From Nostoc foliaceum FACHB-393 (GTDB lineage Bacteria > Cyanobacteriota > Cyanobacteriia > Cyanobacteriales > Nostocaceae): DNA of 64,000 bases. The notes beneath the pieces were generated by a model that was given only the letters and a program-made list of their open reading frames with translations, was not told the DNA's origin and ran no database searches. This document shows, one piece after another, positions 45,339 through 53,922 of the stretch. Each line of letters begins with the position of its first letter. The first letter of the stretch is position 1. The DNA is taken from the NCBI RefSeq assembly GCF_014698505.1, contig NZ_JACJTD010000006.1, positions 151,527-215,526 on the forward strand, written 5' to 3'. The position numbers and the translations under genes were made by a program.

Positions 45339-45410
45339 AGCCCGTGACGAGGATTGAACTCGTGACCTCACCCTTACCAAGGGTGTGCTCTACCACTGAG
45401 CCACACGGGC
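45339..45410 (-). tRNA. tRNA-Thr (anticodon GGT)
   Basis: The 72-base cloverleaf on the minus strand starts GCCCGTGTGGCTCAG. The anticodon stem CACCC/GGGTG holds the loop TTGGTAA, giving GGT, and the T-loop reads GTTCAAT. CCA is not encoded. Confidence 0.97.
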
Positions 45411-45499
45411 AAAATATGATTTCTATTTTTCAGCTAGAAGTTAAATGCTGGGAGTTTTGATGCTTACCCAGACATTATAACTTATAACTTCGTAAGTGG

Positions 45500-45582
45500 T
45501 GGGCCGGGCTGGATTTGAACCAGCGTAGGCGCTAGCCAACGGATTTACAGTCCGTCTCCATTAACCACTCGGACACCGACCC
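45500..45582 (-). tRNA. tRNA-Tyr (anticodon GTA)
   Basis: The 83-base class II tRNA with a long variable arm has acceptor stem GGGTCGG/CCGGCCC, anticodon loop CTGTAAA giving GTA, and T-arm GGTTCAAATCC. It lies 89 bases from tRNA-Thr, the same pairing as in many cyanobacteria. Confidence 0.97.
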
Positions 45583-45654
45583 GATTTGTCTCACGATTTA
45601 AAATCTTAGCACCATGTTTTATAAATTGCAAGTGGTTAGAAAAAATAACTTGCA

Positions 45655-45686
45655 GGTAGAGATCGCAACAAAACTGCGTCTCTACC
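45655..45686. terminator. Hairpin repeat downstream of nadA
   Basis: GGTAGAGATCGC pairs with GCGTCTCTACC (one bulge) across AACAAAACT. It lies 20 bases after the nadA stop, matches a dispersed Nostoc hairpin family and may end the nadA transcript. Confidence 0.55.
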
Positions 45687-45706
45687 TTATGGATCAAAAA
45701 TACTGG

Positions 45707-46681
45707 TTACACGCTCATCTCCAGCATTCGTTGCATTGGTCGCAGTGCAGCCAGCCGAATATCCTCTGACATGGTAATTTCGGGAGTACGATTTTTCATT
45801 GCCCAGTAAAGCTTTTCTAGCGTGTTTAACCGCATAAACGGACATTCGTTGCAAGCACAATTATTCATCGGCGGTGCAGGAATAAAATGCTTGTCAGGAG
45901 CTAGTTTTTGCATTTGGTGAATGATTCCCGGCTCCGTAGCAACGATAAATTCTTTTGTAGGGCTGTTTTGACAATACTTGAGTAAAGCGGCTGTGGAGCC
46001 AATAAAACTGGCGTGGCGCAATACACTACTTTCACATTCTGGATGTGCGATCGCCTCTGCTTCGGGATGGGCAATTTTTAACTGGACAATTTTCTTTTCC
46101 GAGAAGGTTTCATGGACAACACAGCTACCTTGCCATAGCACCAAATCTCGTCCAGTTTGTTCCATGACATACCGCCCCAAATTCCGATCTGGGGCAAAAA
46201 TAATCGGCTGTTCCTTCGGTATCTGCTGCACAATTTTCACAGCGTTGGAACTGGTGCAAATAATATCACTCATCGCCTTGATATCAGCAGAGCAGTTGAT
46301 GTAAGACACCACCAAATGATCTGGATGCGCTGCTTTAAAAGCTGCAAACGCCTCTGGTGGACAACTATCTGCTAAAGAACAACCAGCATTCAAATCTGGT
46401 AAAAGTACTAATTTATCGGGATTCAGTATCTTTGCTGTTTCTGCCATGAAGTGAACACCAGCAAAGACGATCACATCCGCATTGGTTTTTTCGGCGGCTC
46501 TTGCTAGTTGTAATGAATCCCCAATAAAGTCTGCAATATCTTGAATATCTGGCTCTTGATAATAATGCGCCAGGATAACTGCGTTGAGTTCTTTTTTGAG
46601 ACTCTCAATGGCGGCAAATAAATCTAGTGGTAGTTCACCCGGTTGGGTTTTTTCTCGTTGAGCTAGTGCAGTAGTAAACAC
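45707..46681 (-). CDS. nadA: Quinolinate synthase A
   Basis: The 324-residue iron-sulfur enzyme condenses iminoaspartate with dihydroxyacetone phosphate to quinolinate in NAD synthesis. Blocks are [68 protein letters not shown] and the cluster cysteine region [15 protein letters not shown]. Length and start are normal. It is a single minus-strand gene, divergent from the metallophosphoesterase. Confidence 0.96.
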   Translation of the reverse strand: MFTTALAQREKTQPGELPLDLFAAIESLKKELNAVILAHYYQEPDIQDIADFIGDSLQLARAAEKTNADVIVFAGVHFMAETAKILNPDKLVLLPDLNAGCSLADSCPPEAFAAFKAAHPDHLVVSYINCSADIKAMSDIICTSSNAVKIVQQIPKEQPIIFAPDRNLGRYVMEQTGRDLVLWQGSCVVHETFSEKKIVQLKIAHPEAEAIAHPECESSVLRHASFIGSTAALLKYCQNSPTKEFIVATEPGIIHQMQKLAPDKHFIPAPPMNNCACNECPFMRLNTLEKLYWAMKNRTPEITMSEDIRLAALRPMQRMLEMSV

Positions 46682-46830
46682 AGTTTAGGGGTGCTTTAAA
46701 TTGCAAATTTATGTCCTGTGGAATCAATTATAGTAGTTTTTACCAAAAATAGTGGACGGTTGATATTTTGGGGTTGTGTCCAAATCCGGCTGAGTTTCAT
46801 ATCCTGGAGATAGACGGCAAGGAAAGTGGC

Positions 46831-47751
46831 ATGACCAGTCAGAAAACTCAATCGATAACCCTCAAAATTGCTGTAATTGGAGATGTTCACGACCAATGGG
46901 AAGTGGAAGATGGTATTGCACTCAAGCATCTGGGTGTTGACTTAGCGCTGTTTGTCGGGGATTTTGGCAATGAATCGGTGGAAGTGGTCAGAGCGATCGC
47001 ATCTCTCGATATTCCCAAAGCAGCCGTAATGGGCAACCACGATGCCTGGTACACCGCCACCGAATGGGGACGCAAAAAGGCTCCTTATGACCGCTCTAAG
47101 GAAGACTGGGTACAGGAACAACTCGATTTATTAGGCCCGTCCCATGTTGGTTACGGTAAGTTGGATTTTCCCGCTTGGAATTTAACTGTAGTGGGGGGTC
47201 GTCCCTTTACTTGGGGTGGCCCAGAGTGGAAATTCGCGGAAATCTGTAAAGAACGTTACGGTGTGACGAGTTTGGAAGAATCCGCCGATCTCATCTTCAA
47301 AGCAGTTAAAAGCGCCGCTTACGAGACAATTATATTTTTGGGTCACAATGGCCCTAGTGGGTTAGGCGATCGCCCCGAAGACCCCTGCGGCAAAGACTGG
47401 CATCCAATTGGCGGCGACTTTGGCGATCCAGATTTGGGCGAGGCGATTTCTCAAGCCTTGACTGCTGGTAAAACCATTCCTCTGGTGACATTTGGTCACA
47501 TGCACCGAGATTTACGCCATACCAAAAAGGTGCAGCGCAAACCCATCTTTAGAAGTCCAGAGGGGACAATTTACTTAAATGCGGCTAGTGTCCCCAGGAT
47601 TGTGGAAAATGACGGCGAGAAGCTGCGTAATTTTTCCATTGTCACCCTAGAGGCGGGTGTGGTTTCACAAGTTTCCCTAGTTTGGGTGGGGAATGACTTC
47701 CAGGTGGCTGAGGAGGAAATTTTGTATGAGCGATCGCGGATTGTGTCGTAG
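46831..47751 (+). CDS. Metallophosphoesterase (TIGR04168-like, cyanobacteria/plant type)
   Basis: The 306-residue protein carries calcineurin-like motifs: IGDVHDQWE, FVGDFGNE, AVMGNHDAWY, IIFLGHNGPSGLG and VTFGHMHRDLRH, so all metal-binding positions are intact. The ATG at 46831 gives a natural start shortly before the first strand; the frame extends 21 codons further up without similarity. Such proteins are conserved in cyanobacteria and plants with unknown substrate. tRNA-Ser follows 131 bases after the stop. Confidence 0.87.
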   Translation: MTSQKTQSITLKIAVIGDVHDQWEVEDGIALKHLGVDLALFVGDFGNESVEVVRAIASLDIPKAAVMGNHDAWYTATEWGRKKAPYDRSKEDWVQEQLDLLGPSHVGYGKLDFPAWNLTVVGGRPFTWGGPEWKFAEICKERYGVTSLEESADLIFKAVKSAAYETIIFLGHNGPSGLGDRPEDPCGKDWHPIGGDFGDPDLGEAISQALTAGKTIPLVTFGHMHRDLRHTKKVQRKPIFRSPEGTIYLNAASVPRIVENDGEKLRNFSIVTLEAGVVSQVSLVWVGNDFQVAEEEILYERSRIVS

Positions 47752-47882
47752 ACATTCGCATCCAGTAGTGCAATCTGCGTAGATAATAAGGTATAGTATG
47801 ATCTGTCAAGTTTAGTGCTAACCAACAAAAGCGCCTGAATAGCGTCTGAAACTAGGATAAACACAAGTTTGACAGATTTACT

Positions 47883-47967
47883 GGAGAGGTGGCAGAGTGG
47901 TCGATTGCGTCCGACTTGAAATCGGATGAGGCTAAAACCTCCGGGAGTTCGAATCTCCCCCTCTCCG
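47883..47967 (+). tRNA. tRNA-Ser (anticodon TGA)
   Basis: The 85-base class II tRNA has acceptor stem GGAGAGG/CCTCTCC, anticodon stem TCCGA/TCGGA with loop CTTGAAA giving TGA, a long variable arm and T-arm GAGTTCGAATCTC. An accessory gene pair begins 216 bases downstream, making the tRNA a possible integration site. Confidence 0.97.
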
Positions 47968-48183
47968 TTTTAGGAATTAAATCTAGATTATTCCTTGTTC
48001 AGTAAGATGTGAAATATTGATTGCACAGTAAACATACTGAGCAATATTCTGCTAAATTAACAGCTAGTTGGTAATCGTCCCCTAAATTGGACTTTCTAGA
48101 AGTAACTGGCTCAGAATAGAAACATTTGCAGAACGTTTGTACTATTATAGCCTATATAAGTTAACTACTGGAGGAATTTGTAG

Positions 48184-50247
48184 ATGGTAAAAGATAGTCG
48201 TTTCCTCCGGTCGAAACGACTACGCGCCAGCCTCTGGTATGCGGCTGATGGAAAGTGTCAACTGTGCGGGTGCGATATGCCTTCAAATTGGCATGCAGAT
48301 CATATTGTTCGGTGGGCAGAAACTCACCGAACAAATGTTCATGAAATGCAGGGATTATGTCCTCAATGCCATTACATAAAAACCGCACAAGAGAATAGAA
48401 AAATGACAACTGCCAAGCAACTCGACTTGTTTTCAGAACCTTCCCATCAGCAGCTAAATCTAAGCCAGCAACTAAATCTAAGAAAACATCAAGCCGAGTT
48501 TCTAGAAATATGTAAACTTATCAAGGCAAAACAGCCTATCAAAAAAATTCTCATGTTGGTTACGCCAGGGGGTGGTAAAAGCTTAATTCCAGTAATTGGT
48601 GCCGCGCAACTAATTTCAAATAAGCCTGTTCAGGGAGGCTTTCATGGAACTATCGCTGATGCAATATGTTGGATAGTCCCAAGACGAAATTTACAAAGGC
48701 AAGGAGAAGAAAATTTTGACGATGCTTTTTTTAAACAACACTTAGGGCATCAACACAGAGTGATGGCTAATAATAACGAGCCTAACCCATGCAAGGGAAT
48801 GTCAGGCTATGTAGCTACCTACCAAGCAATAGCAGCTAACCCCGATCTTCATGCTCAAGAGTTTCGACGCAAGCGCTACATCCTCGTGTTGGATGAGTTT
48901 CATCATGTTGAAGAGGGGGGAATTTGGCATCGTGTCTTACAACCATTAGTAGATGAAGCAGTTTTGCTAATTCTCGTAACAGGAACCCATGTGCGTGGAG
49001 ATCGTAAGCAAATTGCTTTTATGCCATACAAACAAACTCCTGCTGGTCTTACTCCTAATCTGTCTAGCAATGAACATACAACAGTTCTTCGATATACACG
49101 CAGTCAAGCTCTTAGAGAACGTGCTATAGTTCCTCTTCATTTTGAGTGGGGAGATGGAGAGGCTGAGTGGATTGATGAAACAGGACAGAAATGTTCAGTA
49201 GAAAGTTTTGCAGAAGCTGGAGATTATAGAAGCATAGCACTTCAAACAGCGCTTAGTACAGGATATGCTCGTCAGTTATTAAAAAACTGTGTTGATAATT
49301 GGAAACAATATAAAATAAATAACCTTCGCTCAAAGTTACTTGTACTTGCACCATCAATTTCAACAGCTAACCAATATCTCGACTGGTTGAAAGAGCTAGG
49401 AATTAATACAGCTGTTAAAGCAACAAGTGATGAATCAAAAGAAGCACAATCTGCAATTAAAAAATTCAAGAAAGACTATCAACCAAGAGATGCAAAAGCA
49501 GTTGATGTTTTAGTAACAGTGGCAATGGCATACGAAGGGCTTGATGTTCCAGCTATTACCCACGTTGCTTGCTTAACTCATATAAGAAGTGTACCTTGGC
49601 TGGAACAATCATGGGCAAGAGCGGCTAGAGTTGACAGAAAAGCAGGAGACTTAAAAAATTTCGGATTAATTTTTATTCCCGATGATCAGTTAGCTCGTCA
49701 GTGCGTAGAGACAATTATTACAGAGCAAGAGGTTGTTTTAAAAGAAAAAGAGCAAAACGAAATCAAAAATTCTGGTGCTGGCAATGGCAGCAATGAAGAA
49801 AATAGGAATTTGCAACGCAATTATTCCATTATTCCATTAACTTCAAGCTTGACCCGCTTAAGTGCATCTGACTTAAGTACTGGAGAATCTGTTGATTATT
49901 TAGAGACAGAAATAATTCAATCCACTGCACAGTTATTTGGAATTAGTAGTAGCACAATTAATTTAAAACATTTTATAGAGACTTATAATTTGCGGTTAAT
50001 ACAGAAGGATTTTGACAATATAGAAAGTACTCCACAAGAATCTTTAACTGTCAGTGAAGAAATAGATATTATGCGGGACAACATTGAGAAATATGGCCGC
50101 AGCTATGCAAGGAAAAATAAACTAGACTTTAAAACTATAAATGGGGAGATTGTCAAATATTTTGGCAAGTCTCGTAAAGCAATGACACTTGAGGAATTAG
50201 GACGGGTGTGGGCATGGCTACAAAACAACTATCCAATGACCGATTAA
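48184..50247 (+). CDS. HNH nuclease fused to an SF2 (DEAD/DEAH-type) helicase, with a beta-clamp-like motif
   Basis: The 687-residue protein has an N-terminal HNH zinc domain (about 18-75: CQLCG, NWHADHIVRWAE, CPQCHYIKT), then AKQLDLFSE (79-83 QLDLF, the consensus beta-sliding-clamp-binding pentapeptide), then an SF2 helicase core. The core has LVTPGGGKSLIP (Walker A, 127-133), VLDEFHH (237-240), LVTGT (264-268), AMAYEGLDVPAITHVACLTH and a motif VI-like EQSWARAARVDR. A helical C-terminal tail of about 190 residues follows. GGAGG precedes ATG 48184. The next gene overlaps its end. Fusion of a nuclease and a helicase suggests DNA defence or DNA processing. Confidence 0.88.
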   Translation: MVKDSRFLRSKRLRASLWYAADGKCQLCGCDMPSNWHADHIVRWAETHRTNVHEMQGLCPQCHYIKTAQENRKMTTAKQLDLFSEPSHQQLNLSQQLNLRKHQAEFLEICKLIKAKQPIKKILMLVTPGGGKSLIPVIGAAQLISNKPVQGGFHGTIADAICWIVPRRNLQRQGEENFDDAFFKQHLGHQHRVMANNNEPNPCKGMSGYVATYQAIAANPDLHAQEFRRKRYILVLDEFHHVEEGGIWHRVLQPLVDEAVLLILVTGTHVRGDRKQIAFMPYKQTPAGLTPNLSSNEHTTVLRYTRSQALRERAIVPLHFEWGDGEAEWIDETGQKCSVESFAEAGDYRSIALQTALSTGYARQLLKNCVDNWKQYKINNLRSKLLVLAPSISTANQYLDWLKELGINTAVKATSDESKEAQSAIKKFKKDYQPRDAKAVDVLVTVAMAYEGLDVPAITHVACLTHIRSVPWLEQSWARAARVDRKAGDLKNFGLIFIPDDQLARQCVETIITEQEVVLKEKEQNEIKNSGAGNGSNEENRNLQRNYSIIPLTSSLTRLSASDLSTGESVDYLETEIIQSTAQLFGISSSTINLKHFIETYNLRLIQKDFDNIESTPQESLTVSEEIDIMRDNIEKYGRSYARKNKLDFKTINGEIVKYFGKSRKAMTLEELGRVWAWLQNNYPMTD

Positions 50248-50987
50248 AGGCTCACATAGAAACTTTAGGAAATGCTGGAGATTTAAACGCACTACCTGGT
50301 TCACGACCTTGGGCAATTGCTGTCAAATTAGAGATGCAAGCAGTTATACATGACGCTGTATTTAATGCTCAACAGTTAAAAGCATGGCGTGACTTGATGA
50401 AGGAATACGATGGTTATCAGCAATTAGTTGATGAACATGGGAAGCCTTTCAAAAGCTATGAGGAATTATGCAAAGCACAGCCGCCTTTTGGTTTGGGTTG
50501 TGAACCATTAGATATTGACAAACTTATTAGCGAATTAGAATTATCTGATGAAAAAACTTTTGAGCTAGAAAAATTACCACTCAAGCAAGGAGGAAATCCA
50601 AAAGGGTATTTACAAAGGTTTTCTCAGGTAGTTCAAGCTTGTCCAGATAATCAGCCACTCAATGCAGGGAAAATTAGTGAAGTATTACAACTTGCACTCA
50701 AAAATGCACATGTCTGGCGTCAACGGTGGCACAAGCTGGGTTGGATTGAAGCATTACCAGGTAACAAACCTGGTTATTATTATCAAATCACAGAAGAGGG
50801 ACGCAGAGTGGCTAAACACTGGCTAGAAGAAGTACCATCTGCTACTTTCAGGGGCGGATTATGGCTTAATATACCTCGTCATAACTCTAAGAAAGCAGCA
50901 GAGGAGCTAATTCAAGCTTTAGACTCTGAGCAATTACGAGAACTTTACAGTCTGATTGGCAAATCACTCGATCAGGATTCGCACTGA
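50214..50987 (+). CDS. Unknown partner of the HNH-helicase, with possible winged-helix end
   Basis: The 257-residue protein overlaps the helicase gene by 34 bases, so they are translationally coupled. Its N-terminal half (WAIAVKLEMQAVIHDAVFNA; FKSYEELCKAQPPFGLGCEP) is helical and unfamiliar. The second half (VLQLALKNAHVWRQRWHKLG, YYYQITEEGRRVAKHW) resembles a winged helix. The F-x-S-x-E-x-L-C and PFGLG pattern occurs in plasmid- or phage-type proteins, as I recall, but I cannot name a family. I chose ATG 50214; a GTG two codons upstream is also in frame. Confidence 0.65.
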   Translation: MATKQLSNDRLKAHIETLGNAGDLNALPGSRPWAIAVKLEMQAVIHDAVFNAQQLKAWRDLMKEYDGYQQLVDEHGKPFKSYEELCKAQPPFGLGCEPLDIDKLISELELSDEKTFELEKLPLKQGGNPKGYLQRFSQVVQACPDNQPLNAGKISEVLQLALKNAHVWRQRWHKLGWIEALPGNKPGYYYQITEEGRRVAKHWLEEVPSATFRGGLWLNIPRHNSKKAAEELIQALDSEQLRELYSLIGKSLDQDSH

Positions 50988-51188
50988 TAGTTATGTTTAG
51001 TTACTAACGTTGTACGAGTGTTATCTTTTAGGATTTCAAGATACATAGCTAATTATAGAAATCTCAGAAGCCAAGTTATCTAAGATGTATAGCAATTTGT
51101 TAAAGGGTAACTCAGACTATAGGCGATCTCCTCAAACTCTCATCATGCTACCATTACCAATAAATAAATTCTTTTGGGAGTTCAATCA

Positions 51189-51458
51189 ATGGCTACCCTT
51201 AATACGCTAAACATACCAGATGAGTTGTACGAACAACTGCAAGAGTTAGCTAAAGCTGAAAATAGCTCAGTTGATGCTCAAGTTATTACAATATTGCAGA
51301 ACGCTTTGCAGAAGACAAAAACACAGTTAACTGAGGACGAAAGACGAAAAAATGTCCCAAAACTCTTAGAGGAAATTCGCCTTCGTCGTGAGAGTCGCCA
51401 GACTGATGTGGAATGGCCTGATAGTACTGCGTTAATCAGAGAAGACCGAGACAGATGA
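51189..51458 (+). CDS. Antitoxin of a VapBC-type toxin-antitoxin pair (RHH-like)
   Basis: The 89-residue protein begins MATLNTLNIPDELYEQLQEL, a ribbon-helix-helix (FitA/Arc-like) DNA-binding start, and ends with a charged toxin-binding tail (LLEEIRLRRESRQTDVEWPD). ATG 51189 follows GGGAG at a good distance. Its TGA overlaps the toxin ATG by four bases (ATGA), the classic coupling of these pairs. It would neutralise the PIN toxin and repress the operon. Confidence 0.85.
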   Translation: MATLNTLNIPDELYEQLQELAKAENSSVDAQVITILQNALQKTKTQLTEDERRKNVPKLLEEIRLRRESRQTDVEWPDSTALIREDRDR

Positions 51459-51916
51459 CTATCCCTCTCAGGTGTGTTGTAGACGCAAGTGTAGCTATTA
51501 AGCAATTTATACCAGACGATCCACTAACTCCAAAAGTTAATCAACTGTTTGCTCATCTTGTCAATCCCCAAACTGCGATCTTTGTCCCAGACCTGTTTTA
51601 CATTGAGTGTGGCAACATCATTTGGAAGTATGTCCGCGCCAGACTTTATGCTGTTGATGATGTGCCAGCAGATTTAGCAACTCTCAAAAACTTCCCTTTA
51701 CGTGTTGTCTCCACGGCTGATTTGATGGCGGATGCTGTTGCGATCGCATTAAATTATGGAATTTCCGCCTACGATGGCTCTTATGTTGCACTTTCACAGC
51801 AGGTAGGTGCTACTTTGCTGACCCTCGACGGTAAGCTGGTCAAGGCTTTAGCCACTTCGTCTTACAATGTTTCCTCGTTTAATGACTTTGAGGTTCCGGC
51901 GTTGGAGTCAATGTAG
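51455..51916 (+). CDS. PIN-domain ribonuclease toxin (VapC-type)
   Basis: The 153-residue protein shows the PIN acidic set: D in CVVDASVAIK, E in DLFYIECGNI, D in GISAYDGSYVAL and D in TLLTLDGKLV. PIN toxins cleave RNA, often tRNA or rRNA, when not bound by antitoxin. Length is normal and the active site is complete. It overlaps the antitoxin gene by four bases. The pair lies about 200 bases after the HNH-helicase operon and could stabilise that accessory stretch. Confidence 0.9.
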   Translation: MTIPLRCVVDASVAIKQFIPDDPLTPKVNQLFAHLVNPQTAIFVPDLFYIECGNIIWKYVRARLYAVDDVPADLATLKNFPLRVVSTADLMADAVAIALNYGISAYDGSYVALSQQVGATLLTLDGKLVKALATSSYNVSSFNDFEVPALESM

Positions 51917-52097
51917 AAGCGATCGCCTTTCCTCACCATATATTCAACCCCAAAGCATTGGATGAGGCTAAACAAATCGATACATAACTCAGAATTGGGG
52001 AAATTAAATTTTGATCGCCGACTTATCTTAGTTGCAATAAAATTAGTTTGTAAAGCAGGGTATAAACCTGCTGTTTTTTAATATTCAATTGTCAAAA

Positions 52098-52544
52098 ATG
52101 CCTTTTACTTATAACCGCACGGTTCGCTTTCAAGATACTGATGCTGCTGGGGTAGTTTATTTTGCTAATGTTTTGGGTATTTGCCATGAAGCTTATGAAG
52201 AATCTTTAGAAGCATCAAGTATTAATCTCAAAGATTTTTTTACTAATCCTTCTGTAGCTTTTCCCATTGTTCATGCTAGTGTCGATTTTTTGCGCCCTAT
52301 GTTTGGTGGGGACAAGTTACTGATTAGCTTAATTCCCCAAAAAATAGGTGTTGAGAAGTTTGAAATTACTTATGAAATTACTGTGGGTGAAGTGATAGTT
52401 GCTAAGGCTATTACTCGTCATGTTTGTATTGATGTGAGTAGTAGAAGTAAGCAGGAATTACCTGATGAGATAGTTCAGTGGTTGGAGACGAACCGCAGAG
52501 ACGCAGAGGACGCAGAGAGAAGAAGGTCGAGAGAGATTATGTGA
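52098..52544 (+). CDS. Hot-dog thioesterase, probable 1,4-dihydroxy-2-naphthoyl-CoA hydrolase
   Basis: The 148-residue protein has the 4-hydroxybenzoyl-CoA thioesterase-type hot-dog fold. The active aspartate is in [36 protein letters not shown] follows. Cyanobacterial members (Slr0204 type) hydrolyse DHNA-CoA in phylloquinone synthesis, which fits the neighbouring men genes. ATG 52098 is chosen. The C-terminus, [17 protein letters not shown], comes from a dispersed repeat (52491-52521) that has run into the gene; the end overlaps the convergent menE stop by eight bases. Confidence 0.85.
   Translation: MPFTYNRTVRFQDTDAAGVVYFANVLGICHEAYEESLEASSINLKDFFTNPSVAFPIVHASVDFLRPMFGGDKLLISLIPQKIGVEKFEITYEITVGEVIVAKAITRHVCIDVSSRSKQELPDEIVQWLETNRRDAEDAERRRSREIM
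52491..52521. repeat. CGCAGAGACGCAGAGGACGCAG repeat inside the thioesterase C-terminus
   Basis: AACCGCAGAGACGCAGAGGA and CGCAGAGAGA form a dispersed repeat common between Nostoc genes. Here it is read in frame as [10 protein letters not shown] and changes the protein's natural end. Confidence 0.7.
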
Positions 52545-53922
52545 TGGAATTTTGGAGGAATTCTGTGGCTATTTGTTGTAGCTGTTGGCGGTTAATTTTA
52601 CCTTGGGAGTTGCGGGGTAAGTTTTGCTGGGGAATCCAATATTTAGGGATTTTAAATTTGCTGAGTTTGTCTTTGAGTAGTGTTTGGATTTTTAAGGCAG
52701 AGATATCTGATTTTTTGGGAATGTAAATCGCTGTTAAAGCTTGTCCCCAGTGTTTATCGGGAATGCCGATAACACAAATATCGGCAACCATTTGAGTGGC
52801 TTGTATAGCTGATTCAATCTCTGCTGGGTAAATATTTTCGCCACCTGTAATAATTTTGTCACTGTTACGTCCGACAATATTTAAATGACCTTGTTCGTCT
52901 AAAAAACCTAAATCATCTACTTGGAAATCAGTTTGGTTTTCTCTAGTTTGAGGATAGTAACCAAGGGCTAAAGATTGAGCATAAATGATGATATTTCCGA
53001 TTTGATTGGAATTTAAAATTTCGCATTGCTGATTGCGAATACTTACTTTGGCATGGGGAAGAATTTGACCACTGCTAATTTTACCACTGAGAAAATCGTC
53101 TGGTTTGAGGGTGGCAATTTGAGAGGCAGTTTCTGTCATACCATAAGTAGGCGCTAACCGGATGCGGTGAAATCTGGCTTTTTCTAGTAGTTCGTTCCAT
53201 GCTGGCGCACCTCCTAAAAGTACAGTATTAAATTGGGATAGCCATTCAGTTAATTCTGGATTTTGCAGAAGGCGTTGTAACTGTGTTGGTACTAAAGATG
53301 TGAAAAATTCTGATTGTTTAATATTGAATATTTGACCGGATTCTACTGCTTTAAATGGTTGAATAGCTAGTTTACCTGCGGTGGTGAAAGAACGCATAAA
53401 TTGCATTAAACCGCTAACGTGATATAGCGGTAACACGCAAAATGAATTGACTTGTTTGATTTGAAAGTATTCTGTAAATCCTTGTACCGATGCTATGAGA
53501 GTGTCCCAAGTGTGAATGGCAAATTTAATTTGTCCTGATGAACCACCTGTGGGAATCATAATGCTATTGGAAATTAAGCATTGGCTATTATTATGCCCAT
53601 TCCCCATGCCCCATTCCCCATTCCCCATTCCCAAAATAATATCTGGCTGTACTAAATCAAAGACTTGTTGCCATTCTTGTGTTCCCCAATCGGGGTTACA
53701 AAGAAAAACTGGACAATTAGCTGCACAAGCAGCAATAAAACTTGCTAAAAATCGTAATGGTTCGCGTTCGGCTAAGATGATTTTTGGTGGTGTTCTACAC
53801 GCTGATATTTGTGTTAGTTCTAAATATAATTCTTGAGCTATTTGATTAAATTGACGGCTGTTATAACCGATAAACCAATCATTTTGAGCCAGGTTATTAA
53901 GATAGTCTAAAGGTCGTTCCAT
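52537..53922 (-). CDS. menE: o-Succinylbenzoate-CoA ligase with a repeat-derived insert
   Basis: The 461-residue acyl-adenylate-forming enzyme activates o-succinylbenzoate with CoA in phylloquinone synthesis. [19 protein letters not shown] (about 122-140) is the P-loop, [16 protein letters not shown] the adenylate motif, and the hinge is at [20 protein letters not shown]. Near residues 98-121 the peptide [14 protein letters not shown] is encoded by the dispersed repeat GGGGAATGGGGCATGGGG. ATG 53922 is chosen because it overlaps the menC stop; an upstream in-frame ATG at 53937 also exists. It is downstream of menC on the same strand. Confidence 0.93.
   Translation of the reverse strand: MERPLDYLNNLAQNDWFIGYNSRQFNQIAQELYLELTQISACRTPPKIILAEREPLRFLASFIAACAANCPVFLCNPDWGTQEWQQVFDLVQPDIILGMGNGEWGMGNGHNNSQCLISNSIMIPTGGSSGQIKFAIHTWDTLIASVQGFTEYFQIKQVNSFCVLPLYHVSGLMQFMRSFTTAGKLAIQPFKAVESGQIFNIKQSEFFTSLVPTQLQRLLQNPELTEWLSQFNTVLLGGAPAWNELLEKARFHRIRLAPTYGMTETASQIATLKPDDFLSGKISSGQILPHAKVSIRNQQCEILNSNQIGNIIIYAQSLALGYYPQTRENQTDFQVDDLGFLDEQGHLNIVGRNSDKIITGGENIYPAEIESAIQATQMVADICVIGIPDKHWGQALTAIYIPKKSDISALKIQTLLKDKLSKFKIPKYWIPQQNLPRNSQGKINRQQLQQIATEFLQNSIT
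53599..53632. repeat. GGGGAATGGGGCATGGGG-type repeat inside menE
   Basis: On the plus strand CATTCCCCATGCCCCATTCC is followed by CCATTCCCCATTCCC. It is a tandem of nearly identical hexa/heptamers as found in intergenic spacers, here in frame within menE. Confidence 0.75.

Noticed and set aside
47883..51916. Integrase-type island with att repeats of the tRNA-Ser 3' end
   Set aside because: I found no second copy of the tRNA 3' end and no integrase gene in the window.
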